Of a stretch of 10,880 bases of DNA, positions 1-5,937 are shown in pieces. A model generated the notes under the pieces. That model searched no databases. It saw only the letters and a list, made by a program, of their open reading frames with translations, and was not told the origin of the DNA. The DNA is taken from NCBI GenBank assembly GCA_900549755.1, contig URPQ01000063.1, positions 1-10,880 of the forward strand. The letters run 5' to 3'. The DNA is from an uncultured Oscillospiraceae bacterium (GTDB lineage Bacteria; Bacillota; Clostridia; Oscillospirales; Acutalibacteraceae). A program made the translations under genes and the position numbers. The stretch's first letter is position 1, and each line of letters starts with the position of its first letter.

Positions 1-162
1 AATGTTTTAAAGGGAAGGCTTTTCCCGGATGACGACCGCTTTGAAATGTCCCTCGGATTATTTACCGAGCAGCGGAATGAGAGCGCCTGCCATATCTTTG
101 TACTGCCGGATGATGAAGCCGGAATCTTTACGGATATGCGGCTTTCGCACGAATTAGGGTAG
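1..162 (+). CDS. C-terminal fragment of an unidentified protein
   Basis: Frame 1 is open from the window edge to a TAG at 160-162 and gives the last 53 residues of a protein whose start lies outside the window. The fragment is acidic and includes HIFVLPDDEAGIF and a final MRLSHELG. I do not recognise the family. It is followed by about 140 bases of repeat-rich DNA and then a strong terminator on the same strand, so it is probably the last gene of the preceding operon. An open frame of this length with plausible composition is fair but not strong evidence of coding. Confidence 0.5.
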   Translation, partial: NVLKGRLFPDDDRFEMSLGLFTEQRNESACHIFVLPDDEAGIFTDMRLSHELG

Positions 163-268
163 GACACTTTTGTTTTAAAACAGTGAATTTTGTCCCTTTT
201 TTAAAAACGCAAAAGTGACCTATATAAAAAGCCGCATAACAAAAGGCTTTACGCCCAAAGGGACAAAA
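162..268. repeat. Nested inverted repeats in an intergenic gap
   Basis: Three inverted pairs lie between the partial gene and the terminator. GACACTTTTG (163-172) faces CAAAAGTGAC (about 210-219) with one mismatch. TTTTGTCCCTTT (188-199) faces AAAGGGACAAAA (257-268), a perfect 12-bp match around a 57-base spacer. AAAGCC (about 229-234) faces GGCTTT (about 245-250) inside it. No gene is visible here. The pairs could form an RNA structure ahead of the terminator or be protein-binding sites; the function is unknown. Confidence 0.45.
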
Positions 269-300
269 AATGACCGGTGGGTTAAAGCCGATACGGGGTA

Positions 301-346
301 AGCAGGAAAGCGGGAGTCAAAAAGGCTTCCGCTTTCCTGCTTTTTT
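301..346 (+). terminator. Strong intrinsic terminator
   Basis: AGCAGGAAAGCGG (301-313) pairs perfectly with CCGCTTTCCTGCT (329-341). The stem extends inward to 318/324 with G-U pairs around an AAAAA loop and is followed by a T run to 346. This is a near-ideal rho-independent terminator. It separates the upstream partial gene from the promoter at 420. Confidence 0.88.
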
Positions 347-419
347 AGCTTAGGTCGGCAGTTTTGTTCGCAGAATGGCTGAAATCTTCGGAAAAAATTC
401 GAAATCAGGCGAAAAGGGA

Positions 420-448
420 TTGTATTTGTCACGATTTTATGCTATACT
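420..448 (+). promoter_or_regulatory. Sigma-A-type promoter of the ABC exporter unit
   Basis: TTGTAT (420-425) and TATACT (443-448) are separated by 17 bp. A TG dinucleotide one base before the -10 box makes it an extended -10. The expected transcription start is near 455, giving a leader of about 320 nt before the ABC ATPase start at 775. Nothing else between the terminator at 346 and position 775 looks like a better promoter. Confidence 0.75.
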
Positions 449-454
449 ATATAT

Positions 455-774
455 AATAGTAGACTCAACTGGAGAATATCCAGTTTCCAAAATGACCGAG
501 GTGAAGAAAAAGCGCAAAGCGAGGACGAGGCTATGACGATGCACAGAGGTACAACTGCATCCTTCGAGCGGCGTGTGACCGCTTTCTTGTCGTGCCTATT
601 CAGTCCGCTCGGTAATTTCACATGGTTGTTATGTCAGAAGGCAGAGTGCGTGTGCACCCTGCCTTCTTGTCTATTCCGTGCCTGCTTTTCCATGAGCGAA
701 CGCCGTTTTCAACCAATAAAAACTCAAAAGCAGTATCTTTCCATTAAAAAGATTTTTTGCGAGGTGTACAAAAT
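455..774 (+). promoter_or_regulatory. Long structured 5' leader, possible attenuator
   Basis: The leader contains several hairpins. ACTGGA/TCCAGT pairs at 468-473/479-484, GATGCA/TGCATC at 538-543/556-561 and AGCGG/CCGCT at 567-571/579-583. A long-range pair ACCGAG/CTCGGT (495-500/608-613) would close the middle ones. A larger hairpin, AGAAGGCAG/CTGCCTTCT (636-644/659-667), has an inner GTGC/GCAC and is followed by TTGTCTATT, like a weak terminator. I do not recognise a known riboswitch class. The ribosome binding site of the ATPase, GAGGTG (761-766), ends the leader. The arrangement suggests attenuation control of the exporter; this is inference. Confidence 0.5.
492..536 (+). CDS. Possible 14-residue basic leader peptide
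   Basis: ATG 492 to TGA 534-536 reads MTEVKKKRKARTRL, with eight Lys/Arg among 14 residues. It lies about 37 nt after the predicted transcription start, and its coding sequence overlaps one arm (495-500) of a long-range helix in the leader. The only upstream purine-rich match, GGAGA at 471-475, is about 16 nt from the ATG, which is too far for efficient initiation. The K/R-X-R spacings recall the +X+ motifs of macrolide-sensing Erm leader peptides. That link is speculative. A chance ORF is quite possible. Confidence 0.25.
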   Translation: MTEVKKKRKARTRL

Positions 775-1665
775 ATGTTGCTTGAACTGAAAAACATCGA
801 CAAGTCTTTCGGCGAAAAGAAAGTTCTCAAGGGAGTTTCGTTTGTCGCAGAAAGCGGAAAGGCGTTTGGGTTGCTCGGAAGAAACGGCGCCGGAAAAACA
901 ACCTCTATCCGTATTCTGATGAATGTGTTTCCCGCTGATGCCGGCGAGGTGCTGACAGACGGCAAGCCGATTGACTATGATAAGATAAGCCTTGGATATC
1001 TTCCAGAAGAACGGGGTCTGTACCCTAAAAAGTTGATTATAGACCAACTCGTCTATTTTGCCGAGCTGAGAGGCATGAAGCGCACAGACGCCGTGCAGTC
1101 GGTGGATCGTTGGCTGAAAAGACTGGAGTTGTACGAGTATCGCAATAAACGGTTGGATACTCTATCCAAAGGGAATCAACAGAAAATACAGTTGATCACA
1201 GCACTTGCACACGATCCCCAAATCGTTATTCTCGACGAGCCGTTTTCCGGACTTGATCCGGTCAATGCAATACTTCTGAAGGATGTGGTGAAGGAACAGA
1301 TTGCGCGGGGAAAAATCGTTTTGTTTTCAAGCCATCAGATGAGCTACATAGAGGAGTTTTGTGACAGCATTGCCATTCTCAATGCGGGAAAAGTCGTGCT
1401 TCACGGCGACCTCCGCGAAATCAAGAGAAATTATGTCCGCGACCGTTTAGTCGTGCGCACGGAAAATCCCGAACAGATCAAAGCAGATTTCAAAGACGAC
1501 TGCACCGTACAGGAGGATGGCTCTCTCATACTTCGGCTTGCAAGTCCCAACGATAAGCAGACCGCAATGAAACACCTTGCGGAAAAGTATGATATTGACG
1601 AGATCAAGGTGTTTGAACCCTCCCTGAACGATATATTCGTGGAATATGCGGTCGAACAGGAATAA
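775..1665 (+). CDS. ABC transporter ATP-binding protein, NatA/YhaQ type
   Basis: This 296-residue cytoplasmic ATPase should power the membrane partner encoded 15 bases downstream. Walker A GRNGAGKTT is at residues 35-43, GYLPEERGLYP at about 74-83, the signature LSKGNQQKIQ at 130-139, Walker B IVILDEP at 150-156, D-loop SGLD at 158-161 and the H-loop His at 187. A C-terminal region of about 90 residues beginning GKVVLHGDL resembles DUF4162, found on NatA-like exporters. An in-frame TTG exists at 757, but ATG 775 is preferred because GAGGTG (761-766) sits eight bases before it. The family exports sodium, drugs or peptides. The substrate cannot be told from sequence. Confidence 0.93.
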   Translation: MLLELKNIDKSFGEKKVLKGVSFVAESGKAFGLLGRNGAGKTTSIRILMNVFPADAGEVLTDGKPIDYDKISLGYLPEERGLYPKKLIIDQLVYFAELRGMKRTDAVQSVDRWLKRLELYEYRNKRLDTLSKGNQQKIQLITALAHDPQIVILDEPFSGLDPVNAILLKDVVKEQIARGKIVLFSSHQMSYIEEFCDSIAILNAGKVVLHGDLREIKRNYVRDRLVVRTENPEQIKADFKDDCTVQEDGSLILRLASPNDKQTAMKHLAEKYDIDEIKVFEPSLNDIFVEYAVEQE

Positions 1666-1680
1666 GGAGGCAGGACGATT

Positions 1681-2910
1681 ATGAAACAGTTTGGAAAAAT
1701 ATTCAGATTTGAAATCAAAGGCTATCTGAAAAACAAGATTTTTGTGGGCAGTACGATTTTTCTCGTTGTGGTGCTCGCAGTTGTTATGTTCATTCCCAAC
1801 ATCAAATCTGCGTTCCAAAGCGACAGTACGAAAGAAAAGCCCGTGATGATCGTATATGCGGAGGATGAAGCTCTTTCGGGTTTCGTCAAAGAGTATTTCT
1901 CCGCAGCCTTTACCGGTTACAATGTAACGGTGTCCGGCGGAACAATCGAAGAAATCAAAGAACAGGTAATTTCGGGAGATGCAGAATGCGCGTTTGTTAT
2001 GGACGGTGCGGATTCATACACGTATTACGTAAACAATCTTTCTATCTCCGATTATAACATGTCTGTTGCCAATGCCGCATTGCAGGAGGCCTACAGAGCA
2101 AATGCGATGATTCGGTACGGCTTTACGCCCGAGCAGGTAGGAGAGATTATGTCCGCCAACATCCGTGGGAATACGAGTGTGCTCGGAAAAGATCAGACAC
2201 AGAACTTTTTCTACACCTATATCATGGTTTTTGCTTTGTATATGGTGATCATGCTTTACGGTCAACTGGTTGCAACCAACGTAGCGACGGAAAAAAGCTC
2301 AAGAGCGATGGAAGTGCTGATAACCAGCGCAAAGCCCGCAAGCATGATGTTCGGCAAGGTTCTGGCCTCCTGTATTGCCGGATTTGCTCAACTTATAGCG
2401 GTATTCGGCTCCGCGATTCTGTTTTACGGTGTCAATAAATCCGCATGGAACGATAACATGATGATCGCATCCTTCTTCAATATCCCCGTTGACCTGTTTG
2501 TCTATATGCTTGTCTTCTTCGCTCTCGGTTTTCTTGTTTATGCCTTTCTTTACGCCGCGGTCGGATCGACGGCTTCAAAACTGGAGGATATAAATACCTC
2601 GGTGTTGCCGATCACGTTTTTGTTTATTATTGCCTTTATGATTGTCGTGTTTGCTATGGCGGGAGGAAACGTTGATACGACGCTGATGAAAATCTGTTCG
2701 TATATCCCGTTCATTTCACCCATGGCGATGTTTACGAGAATCTGCATGAGCACGGTAGCGTGGTATGAAATCGCAATCTCCATTGCGGTTCTTATCGGTT
2801 CAACCGTAGGAATCGGCTTTCTTTCTGCCAAGATATACCGTGTAGGAGTATTGCTTTACGGAAGAAAACCGACGATAGTCTCCATTTTCAAAGAGATACG
2901 GAAAGCATAA
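1681..2910 (+). CDS. ABC-2 type permease, NatB/YhaP type
   Basis: This 409-residue membrane subunit pairs with the preceding ATPase. AAGGAGG (1664-1670) overlaps the ATPase stop and lies ten bases before the ATG. One N-terminal membrane segment (about residues 18-40) is followed by an extracytoplasmic domain to about residue 175. Roughly six hydrophobic segments then follow. Between the first two of these lies EKSSRAMEVLITSAKP, the conserved cytoplasmic motif of ABC-2 exporters (ABC2_membrane_3 type). Architecture and length fit NatB/YhaP. Together the pair should form a homodimeric or heteromeric efflux pump. The long regulated leader hints at inducible efflux, but no substrate can be named. 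Confidence 0.92.
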   Translation: MKQFGKIFRFEIKGYLKNKIFVGSTIFLVVVLAVVMFIPNIKSAFQSDSTKEKPVMIVYAEDEALSGFVKEYFSAAFTGYNVTVSGGTIEEIKEQVISGDAECAFVMDGADSYTYYVNNLSISDYNMSVANAALQEAYRANAMIRYGFTPEQVGEIMSANIRGNTSVLGKDQTQNFFYTYIMVFALYMVIMLYGQLVATNVATEKSSRAMEVLITSAKPASMMFGKVLASCIAGFAQLIAVFGSAILFYGVNKSAWNDNMMIASFFNIPVDLFVYMLVFFALGFLVYAFLYAAVGSTASKLEDINTSVLPITFLFIIAFMIVVFAMAGGNVDTTLMKICSYIPFISPMAMFTRICMSTVAWYEIAISIAVLIGSTVGIGFLSAKIYRVGVLLYGRKPTIVSIFKEIRKA

Positions 2911-2947
2911 AATCAAATATATTCCGCAATCGCAGGAAGGGGTGCCA

Positions 2948-3658
2948 ATGGAAAAGCGCAACAGAAGAATATTTGCCGGCTTTTACAGGCGGTACGACAG
3001 CAAATTCGTCTATGTGGCAGCCGTCGTTCCCGATGCGGATACCGGAGAGCAGATGGTCATCTTTCACGAGGGGATCGACGCCTGCGAATGCAAGTATTAC
3101 TGCATGACAAAGGAATCCTTCTGCGAAACGGTGGAGGTGAACGGCGAACGGATGGATAAGTTCACCCGTCAGCCGCAGGTCAGGATCACGGACACGCATA
3201 TAGAGAATCTGAAAGGCGGCGGCTTTGGCGGCCCCATCCGAAGAAAGAAACTGAAGGACGAGGAAGAGCTTGCATACGAATACCGTCGATTTCGCTCCTC
3301 TCAGACCTATACCGACTATGCCAAAGACCTATGCAAAAACTATAAAACCGATCTGCGCCGATACAGGCTGTGCGTGTCGCAGAAACGGTATATCGGCTTG
3401 TTGGAGAAGGAAGAATTCGATATTCTCAAAGAGGACTTGTCCTTTCTGAACGACTGTCTCAAAACCGTTCTCAAGGACTACGGCGCGTATTTCAAGGAAC
3501 GGTATATCGAGGGCAAGTCCGTTCGCAGATATGCCGAGGCGCACGGCATGAACCGCGGCAGCGTGGATCACCTCAATCGGAAATTCATTGCGGAGCTTGC
3601 CGCCGTTCTCAAGGCAAGAGATGATTCGGACGGCATCTGCCGTCTGCGCCAAAAATAG
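2948..3658 (+). CDS. DUF1653-like protein with C-terminal helix-turn-helix
   Basis: A 236-residue soluble protein. Residues about 7-75 (YRRYDSKFVYVAAVV, TGEQMVIFHEGI, MTKESFCETVEVNGE) resemble DUF1653, a small beta fold of unknown role. Residues about 185-225 (YIEGKSVRRYAEAHGMNRGS, ending near FIAELAAVL) look like a sigma-region-4-type helix-turn-helix, so it may bind DNA. ATG 2948 is chosen over GTG 2942 because AGGAAGG (2934-2940) is seven bases before the ATG. The gene follows the permease by 37 bases and ends at a terminator, so it may share the exporter transcript. Its role on mobile elements is not known. Confidence 0.72.
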   Translation: MEKRNRRIFAGFYRRYDSKFVYVAAVVPDADTGEQMVIFHEGIDACECKYYCMTKESFCETVEVNGERMDKFTRQPQVRITDTHIENLKGGGFGGPIRRKKLKDEEELAYEYRRFRSSQTYTDYAKDLCKNYKTDLRRYRLCVSQKRYIGLLEKEEFDILKEDLSFLNDCLKTVLKDYGAYFKERYIEGKSVRRYAEAHGMNRGSVDHLNRKFIAELAAVLKARDDSDGICRLRQK

Positions 3659-3677
3659 AATCAACATATTTTCAATG

Positions 3678-3712
3678 GGCGTCTGCTTGTAAAAAAGCAG
3701 GCGTCTTTTTTT
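3678..3712 (+). terminator. Intrinsic terminator after the DUF1653-like gene
   Basis: GGCGTCTGCTT (3678-3688) pairs with AAGCAGGCGTC (3695-3705), 11 pairs including two or more G-U, followed by a seven-T run. It closes the unit that begins at the 420 promoter. Confidence 0.85.
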
Positions 3713-3800
3713 GCGCTCAAATTGCTCCGTTAACTTTGAATATTTTGTAAACTTTTCGTTTTTCGGGTAGTCAACTCCCCGATTTTTCGGCTTAAAAAGT

Positions 3801-3867
3801 GAGAGGAAAAATTTTTGGTTGTATCCCCCTGCATTTTTTCCTTTGGACAATTGAGAGGATAAATTTT
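3801..3867 (+). repeat. Two direct repeats GAGAGGAWAAATTTT
   Basis: GAGAGGAAAAATTTT at 3801-3815 and GAGAGGATAAATTTT at 3853-3867 differ at one base, and their starts are 52 bp (about five helical turns) apart. TAAAAAGT occurs just before the first copy and again after the second. This is an iteron- or operator-like spacing; the binding protein is unknown. Confidence 0.5.
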
Positions 3868-3945
3868 CTGAAACAGGGGCTAAAAAGTACCGCTGAGTGA
3901 GGAAACAGGCAAAGGGCTTTTCCCCGCCGGACATATTTCTTTTCT

Positions 3946-4092
3946 GCCGTTATGTCAGGACTGTGTCAGACAGGCATTGAATCGGCAGGAAAAGTGAAGG
4001 GATATTTTTCTCTCCTCTCCGCCGTTATGACACAACTATGACAGCCGGAGAATCGTTTCCCAAAGAAGAATGAGGGGATATCCTCTCAAACA
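3946..4092 (+). repeat. Two ~75-bp imperfect tandem repeats
   Basis: Unit 1 starts at 3946 and unit 2 at 4021, exactly 75 bp later. The first 24 bases match at 19 positions with pattern GCCGTTATGWCA, two variable bases, ACTRTGWCAG. Each copy therefore carries two TGWCA elements. Similarity resumes further along as AATCG and as a GGATAT block 30-32 bases after the core. Tandem copies in a non-coding region next to a RepA-like ATPase are typical of iterons, but this is not proven. Confidence 0.55.
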
Positions 4093-4095
4093 CAA

Positions 4096-4123
4096 CCGCA
4101 TATCCTGCCGACAGGATATGCGG
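4096..4123. other. Perfect 12-bp palindrome with MOB-P-like nic core (candidate oriT)
   Basis: CCGCATATCCTG (4096-4107), spacer CCGA, then CAGGATATGCGG (4112-4123). The left arm and spacer read TATCCTG|CC, matching the YATCCTG|Y nic core known for IncP/RP4-type relaxases, with the predicted cut at 4107/4108. The opposite strand reads TATCCTG|TC. There is no T run after it, so it is not a terminator. No relaxase gene is in the window, so an oriT role rests on the motif and its setting only. Confidence 0.4.
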
Positions 4124-4370
4124 CGGCGGACTTTGTGGGGACAGCGATCCGAGGGATCGTGCCGTAGGAGAAAGACGCAGACCATGCGCTCTCGAAGGAG
4201 GACACGGCAAGCAAAGCACAAACGCCGATGCGATACACGGTCAGAAGGAGCGTAGGAACGCTGTCGGGTGTACAGGAAAAACTGCGGAGCGCGGGAAAGG
4301 ACGGTGAACTTTCTCTCGCGGAACAGAGCCGTGCGCCGCAAAACAAATTTTTATGAAAGGCGGGATGTAT

Positions 4371-5435
4371 ATGACTGTGCCGACCGAAGAAGAAAACAAC
4401 AGAAAAGAAAGGAAAAACATTATGATACACGACGAACCCGAAATCCTCCGAATGTCGGAGGTGCAGCTGCGGGAGGTGGACTGGCTGTGGTATCCGTATA
4501 TCCCCTTCGGAAAGCTGACCATTCTGCAGGGCGATCCCGGCGAGGGCAAGACCACCCTTGCGCTCCGCCTTGCCGCCGCCTGCTCCGCAGGCAGACCGAT
4601 GCCGGGAATGAAGAAGCCGCTGCCTCCCTTCAACGTCATCTACCAGACGGCGGAGGACGGACTGGAGGATACCGTAAAGCCCCGCCTTACCGAAGCGGAC
4701 GCCGATCAGGACAGGATCATCAATATCCGCGAGGATAAAAAATCCCTGCATTTGCTGGACAGCCGCATCGAAAAGGCCATCGTGCAGTGCGACGCCCGGC
4801 TGCTGATCCTCGACCCGCTGCAGGGCTATCTCGGAGAGCGAATCGATATGAACCGGGCAAATGAGATCCGTGAGGTGATGAAGTCGGTCGGTCAGGTGGC
4901 ACAGCGGACAGGCTGTGCCGTCGTGCTTGTCGGTCATCTCAACAAGGCAGCGGGACTGAGCAGCGCCTACCGCGGACTCGGCTCCATCGACTTCCGTGCG
5001 GCGGCAAGAAGCGTGCTTGTGGTGGGCAGGCTGCGGAAAAACGAAACTGTCCGTATCGTCGTGCATGACAAATCCTCCCTTGCACCGGAGGGGAAATCTC
5101 TTGCCTTTCAGCTTGGAGATGAAGAAGGCTTCCGCTGGCTCGACGGCTATGACGAGATTTCCGCTGAAGAGCTGTTGTCGGGCTTCACCTCACAGCCGGA
5201 AACCAAGACCGCGCAGGCGGAGGCGCTCATCCGCTCCATGCTGGAGGACGGAGAGGAGCTTCACTGCGAGGAGATCATCCGTGCGGCGGCGGAGAGGCGG
5301 ATCTCCCGTCGAACGGTAAACGAGGCAAAGAAGAATATCTCCGGCATCGTCACACGGAAAGCGGGCGCAAGATGGCTGTGGTCAATGGAAAAGGAAGATT
5401 GCAACATTGCAGAGGTGTCCTTGAAGGAAGGATGA
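4371..5435 (+). CDS. RepA-like AAA/RecA-fold ATPase (replicative helicase-like)
   Basis: A 354-residue cytoplasmic ATPase of the AAA_25/RSF1010-RepA-like group. Walker A GDPGEGKT is at residues 54-61, Walker B LLILDP at 144-149 and the sensor strand VVLVGHLNK at about 184-192. AYRGLGSIDFRAAARSVL (about 199-216) is typical of this group. The last ~65 residues look like a small winged-helix domain. The family acts as hexameric helicases in plasmid replication or as RecA-like ATPases of mobile elements. Start choice is uncertain: ATG 4371 has AAAGGCGGG six bases upstream, while ATG 4422 has AAAGGA about eight bases upstream and would trim 17 poorly conserved residues. ATG 4353 lacks an RBS. The gene directly follows the repeat/palindrome region, which supports a replication role. 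Confidence 0.82.
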   Translation: MTVPTEEENNRKERKNIMIHDEPEILRMSEVQLREVDWLWYPYIPFGKLTILQGDPGEGKTTLALRLAAACSAGRPMPGMKKPLPPFNVIYQTAEDGLEDTVKPRLTEADADQDRIINIREDKKSLHLLDSRIEKAIVQCDARLLILDPLQGYLGERIDMNRANEIREVMKSVGQVAQRTGCAVVLVGHLNKAAGLSSAYRGLGSIDFRAAARSVLVVGRLRKNETVRIVVHDKSSLAPEGKSLAFQLGDEEGFRWLDGYDEISAEELLSGFTSQPETKTAQAEALIRSMLEDGEELHCEEIIRAAAERRISRRTVNEAKKNISGIVTRKAGARWLWSMEKEDCNIAEVSLKEG

Positions 5436-5473
5436 AACACTGCAGCCCCCGCCGATCCACTTGCAATGTTGCA
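5400..5473. repeat. 12-bp inverted repeat across the ATPase gene's 3' end
   Basis: TGCAACATTGCA (5400-5411, inside the last codons of the ATPase gene) and TGCAATGTTGCA (5462-5473) are perfect inverted copies about 50 bases apart. Each arm is itself close to palindromic (TGCAA..TTGCA), so each could also be a separate protein-binding site. A T-rich stretch follows, but it is not a clean terminator. Confidence 0.5.
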
Positions 5474-5714
5474 TTGTTCTTTTCTCTGCCGACAATACCC
5501 AAAAAACGCCCCGTGTGCCGACAACAGCGGAATCGGGCATACAACCCCGACCGCCGCGCACAAGAGCTAAATACGGCGCCTGTGGCGGCGTGTGCGGACC
5601 TTTTTCTGCCGTGAAGTTCTTCTTCTACAAGACTCGCAGGATTCAAGCTTCTTTGTGCGGTTTGCGTCCTGTTTCGCGAGAATCGGCACACGGTACGAAA
5701 ATAAGCAGGAGAAA

Positions 5715-5772
5715 GCCGAGGGGTTGCACAGCAATCCCTCGGCGGGTCACAGCGGACGGCAACGCCGACCGC
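5715..5772. other. Two adjacent strong hairpins
   Basis: Hairpin 1: GCCGAGGGGTTGC (5715-5727) pairs with GCAATCCCTCGGC (5731-5743) over 13 pairs with one G-U and an ACA loop. Hairpin 2: GCGGACGGC (5752-5760) pairs with GCCGACCGC (5764-5772) with one A-A mismatch and an AAC loop. Neither is followed by a T run, so they are not terminators. They may be part of a replication origin or of a structured RNA. Confidence 0.6.
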
Positions 5773-5816
5773 ATGGGGCTTTGTACGGCTTTTGCAGTCT
5801 AAAAATAAAACGGCAA

Positions 5817-5860
5817 TTTAGGGGTTGCACAAATAAATCTCTCGCATATTTAGGGGTTGC
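5817..5860 (+). repeat. Direct repeats TTTAGGGGTTGC
   Basis: TTTAGGGGTTGC occurs at 5817-5828 and 5849-5860, starts 32 bp apart (three helical turns). A third core, GGGGTTGCACA, lies in the 5' arm and loop of the hairpin at 5720-5730 and matches the first copy over 11 bases. Regular spacing on one DNA face, 80-120 bp before the next start codon, suggests operators or iterons. Confidence 0.55.
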
Positions 5861-5937
5861 GGATTTACAGGAAAAGTCCGGTCCCGTGATGGGCGGAATG
5901 TGAAAACACGAACAGCCTTACGGCGGAAAGGAATACA

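Larger units (their letters stand above)
3713..4370. other. Non-coding region with repeats, candidate origin/transfer region
   Basis: About 650 bases with no convincing gene; the short frames seen in it are broken and unlike any family I know. It begins AT-rich and becomes more GC-rich past 4130. It holds two pairs of direct repeats and a perfect palindrome (listed separately). It also holds a near-palindrome GAGGGGATATCCTCTC (about 4071-4087) centred on GATATC, and small hairpins CGATCC-GAG-GGATCG (4145-4159) and AGCGT-AGGA-ACGCT (4249-4262). Repeats and palindromes immediately before a RepA-like ATPase gene suggest an origin of replication and/or transfer. No clear promoter for the downstream gene was found. 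Confidence 0.55.
5436..5937. other. Non-coding region upstream of the initiator-like gene
   Basis: About 500 bases between the ATPase and the next gene. Several frames are open, but their translations are Arg/Cys/Phe-rich, have no RBS and resemble no family, so I treat it as non-coding. The first part holds one arm of an inverted repeat. The second half holds two adjacent hairpins and three GGGGTTGC copies (listed separately). The position just upstream of a replication-initiator-like gene fits an origin or a regulatory RNA. Confidence 0.5.

Noticed and set aside
533..790. 85-codon plus-strand frame in the ABC leader, starting at ATG 533 overlapping the mini-ORF stop
   Set aside because: It has no RBS, a Cys/Phe-rich composition unlike a soluble protein, runs through the predicted hairpins and overlaps the well-supported ATPase start at 775.
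3329..3934. 201-codon minus-strand frame across the DUF1653-like gene end and terminator
   Set aside because: It runs through an intrinsic terminator and opposite a plus-strand gene with a good RBS; no motif is recognisable.
4096..4123. The 12-bp palindrome as a terminator of the upstream region
   Set aside because: The downstream sequence is CGGCGGACTTTG, which has no T run, and no gene ends nearby.
4086..5066. Long minus-strand frame opposite the RepA-like ATPase gene
   Set aside because: It mirrors a GC-rich coding region, is rich in His/Arg/Cys without any recognisable motif, and the plus-strand gene has clear Walker motifs.
5715..5743. Hairpin 5715-5743 as a transcription terminator
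   Set aside because: It is followed by GGGTCACAGCGG with no T run.
5592..5903. Plus-strand frame of 103 codons before the initiator-like gene
   Set aside because: It starts at GTG without an RBS and covers both hairpins and the direct repeats; its composition looks random.
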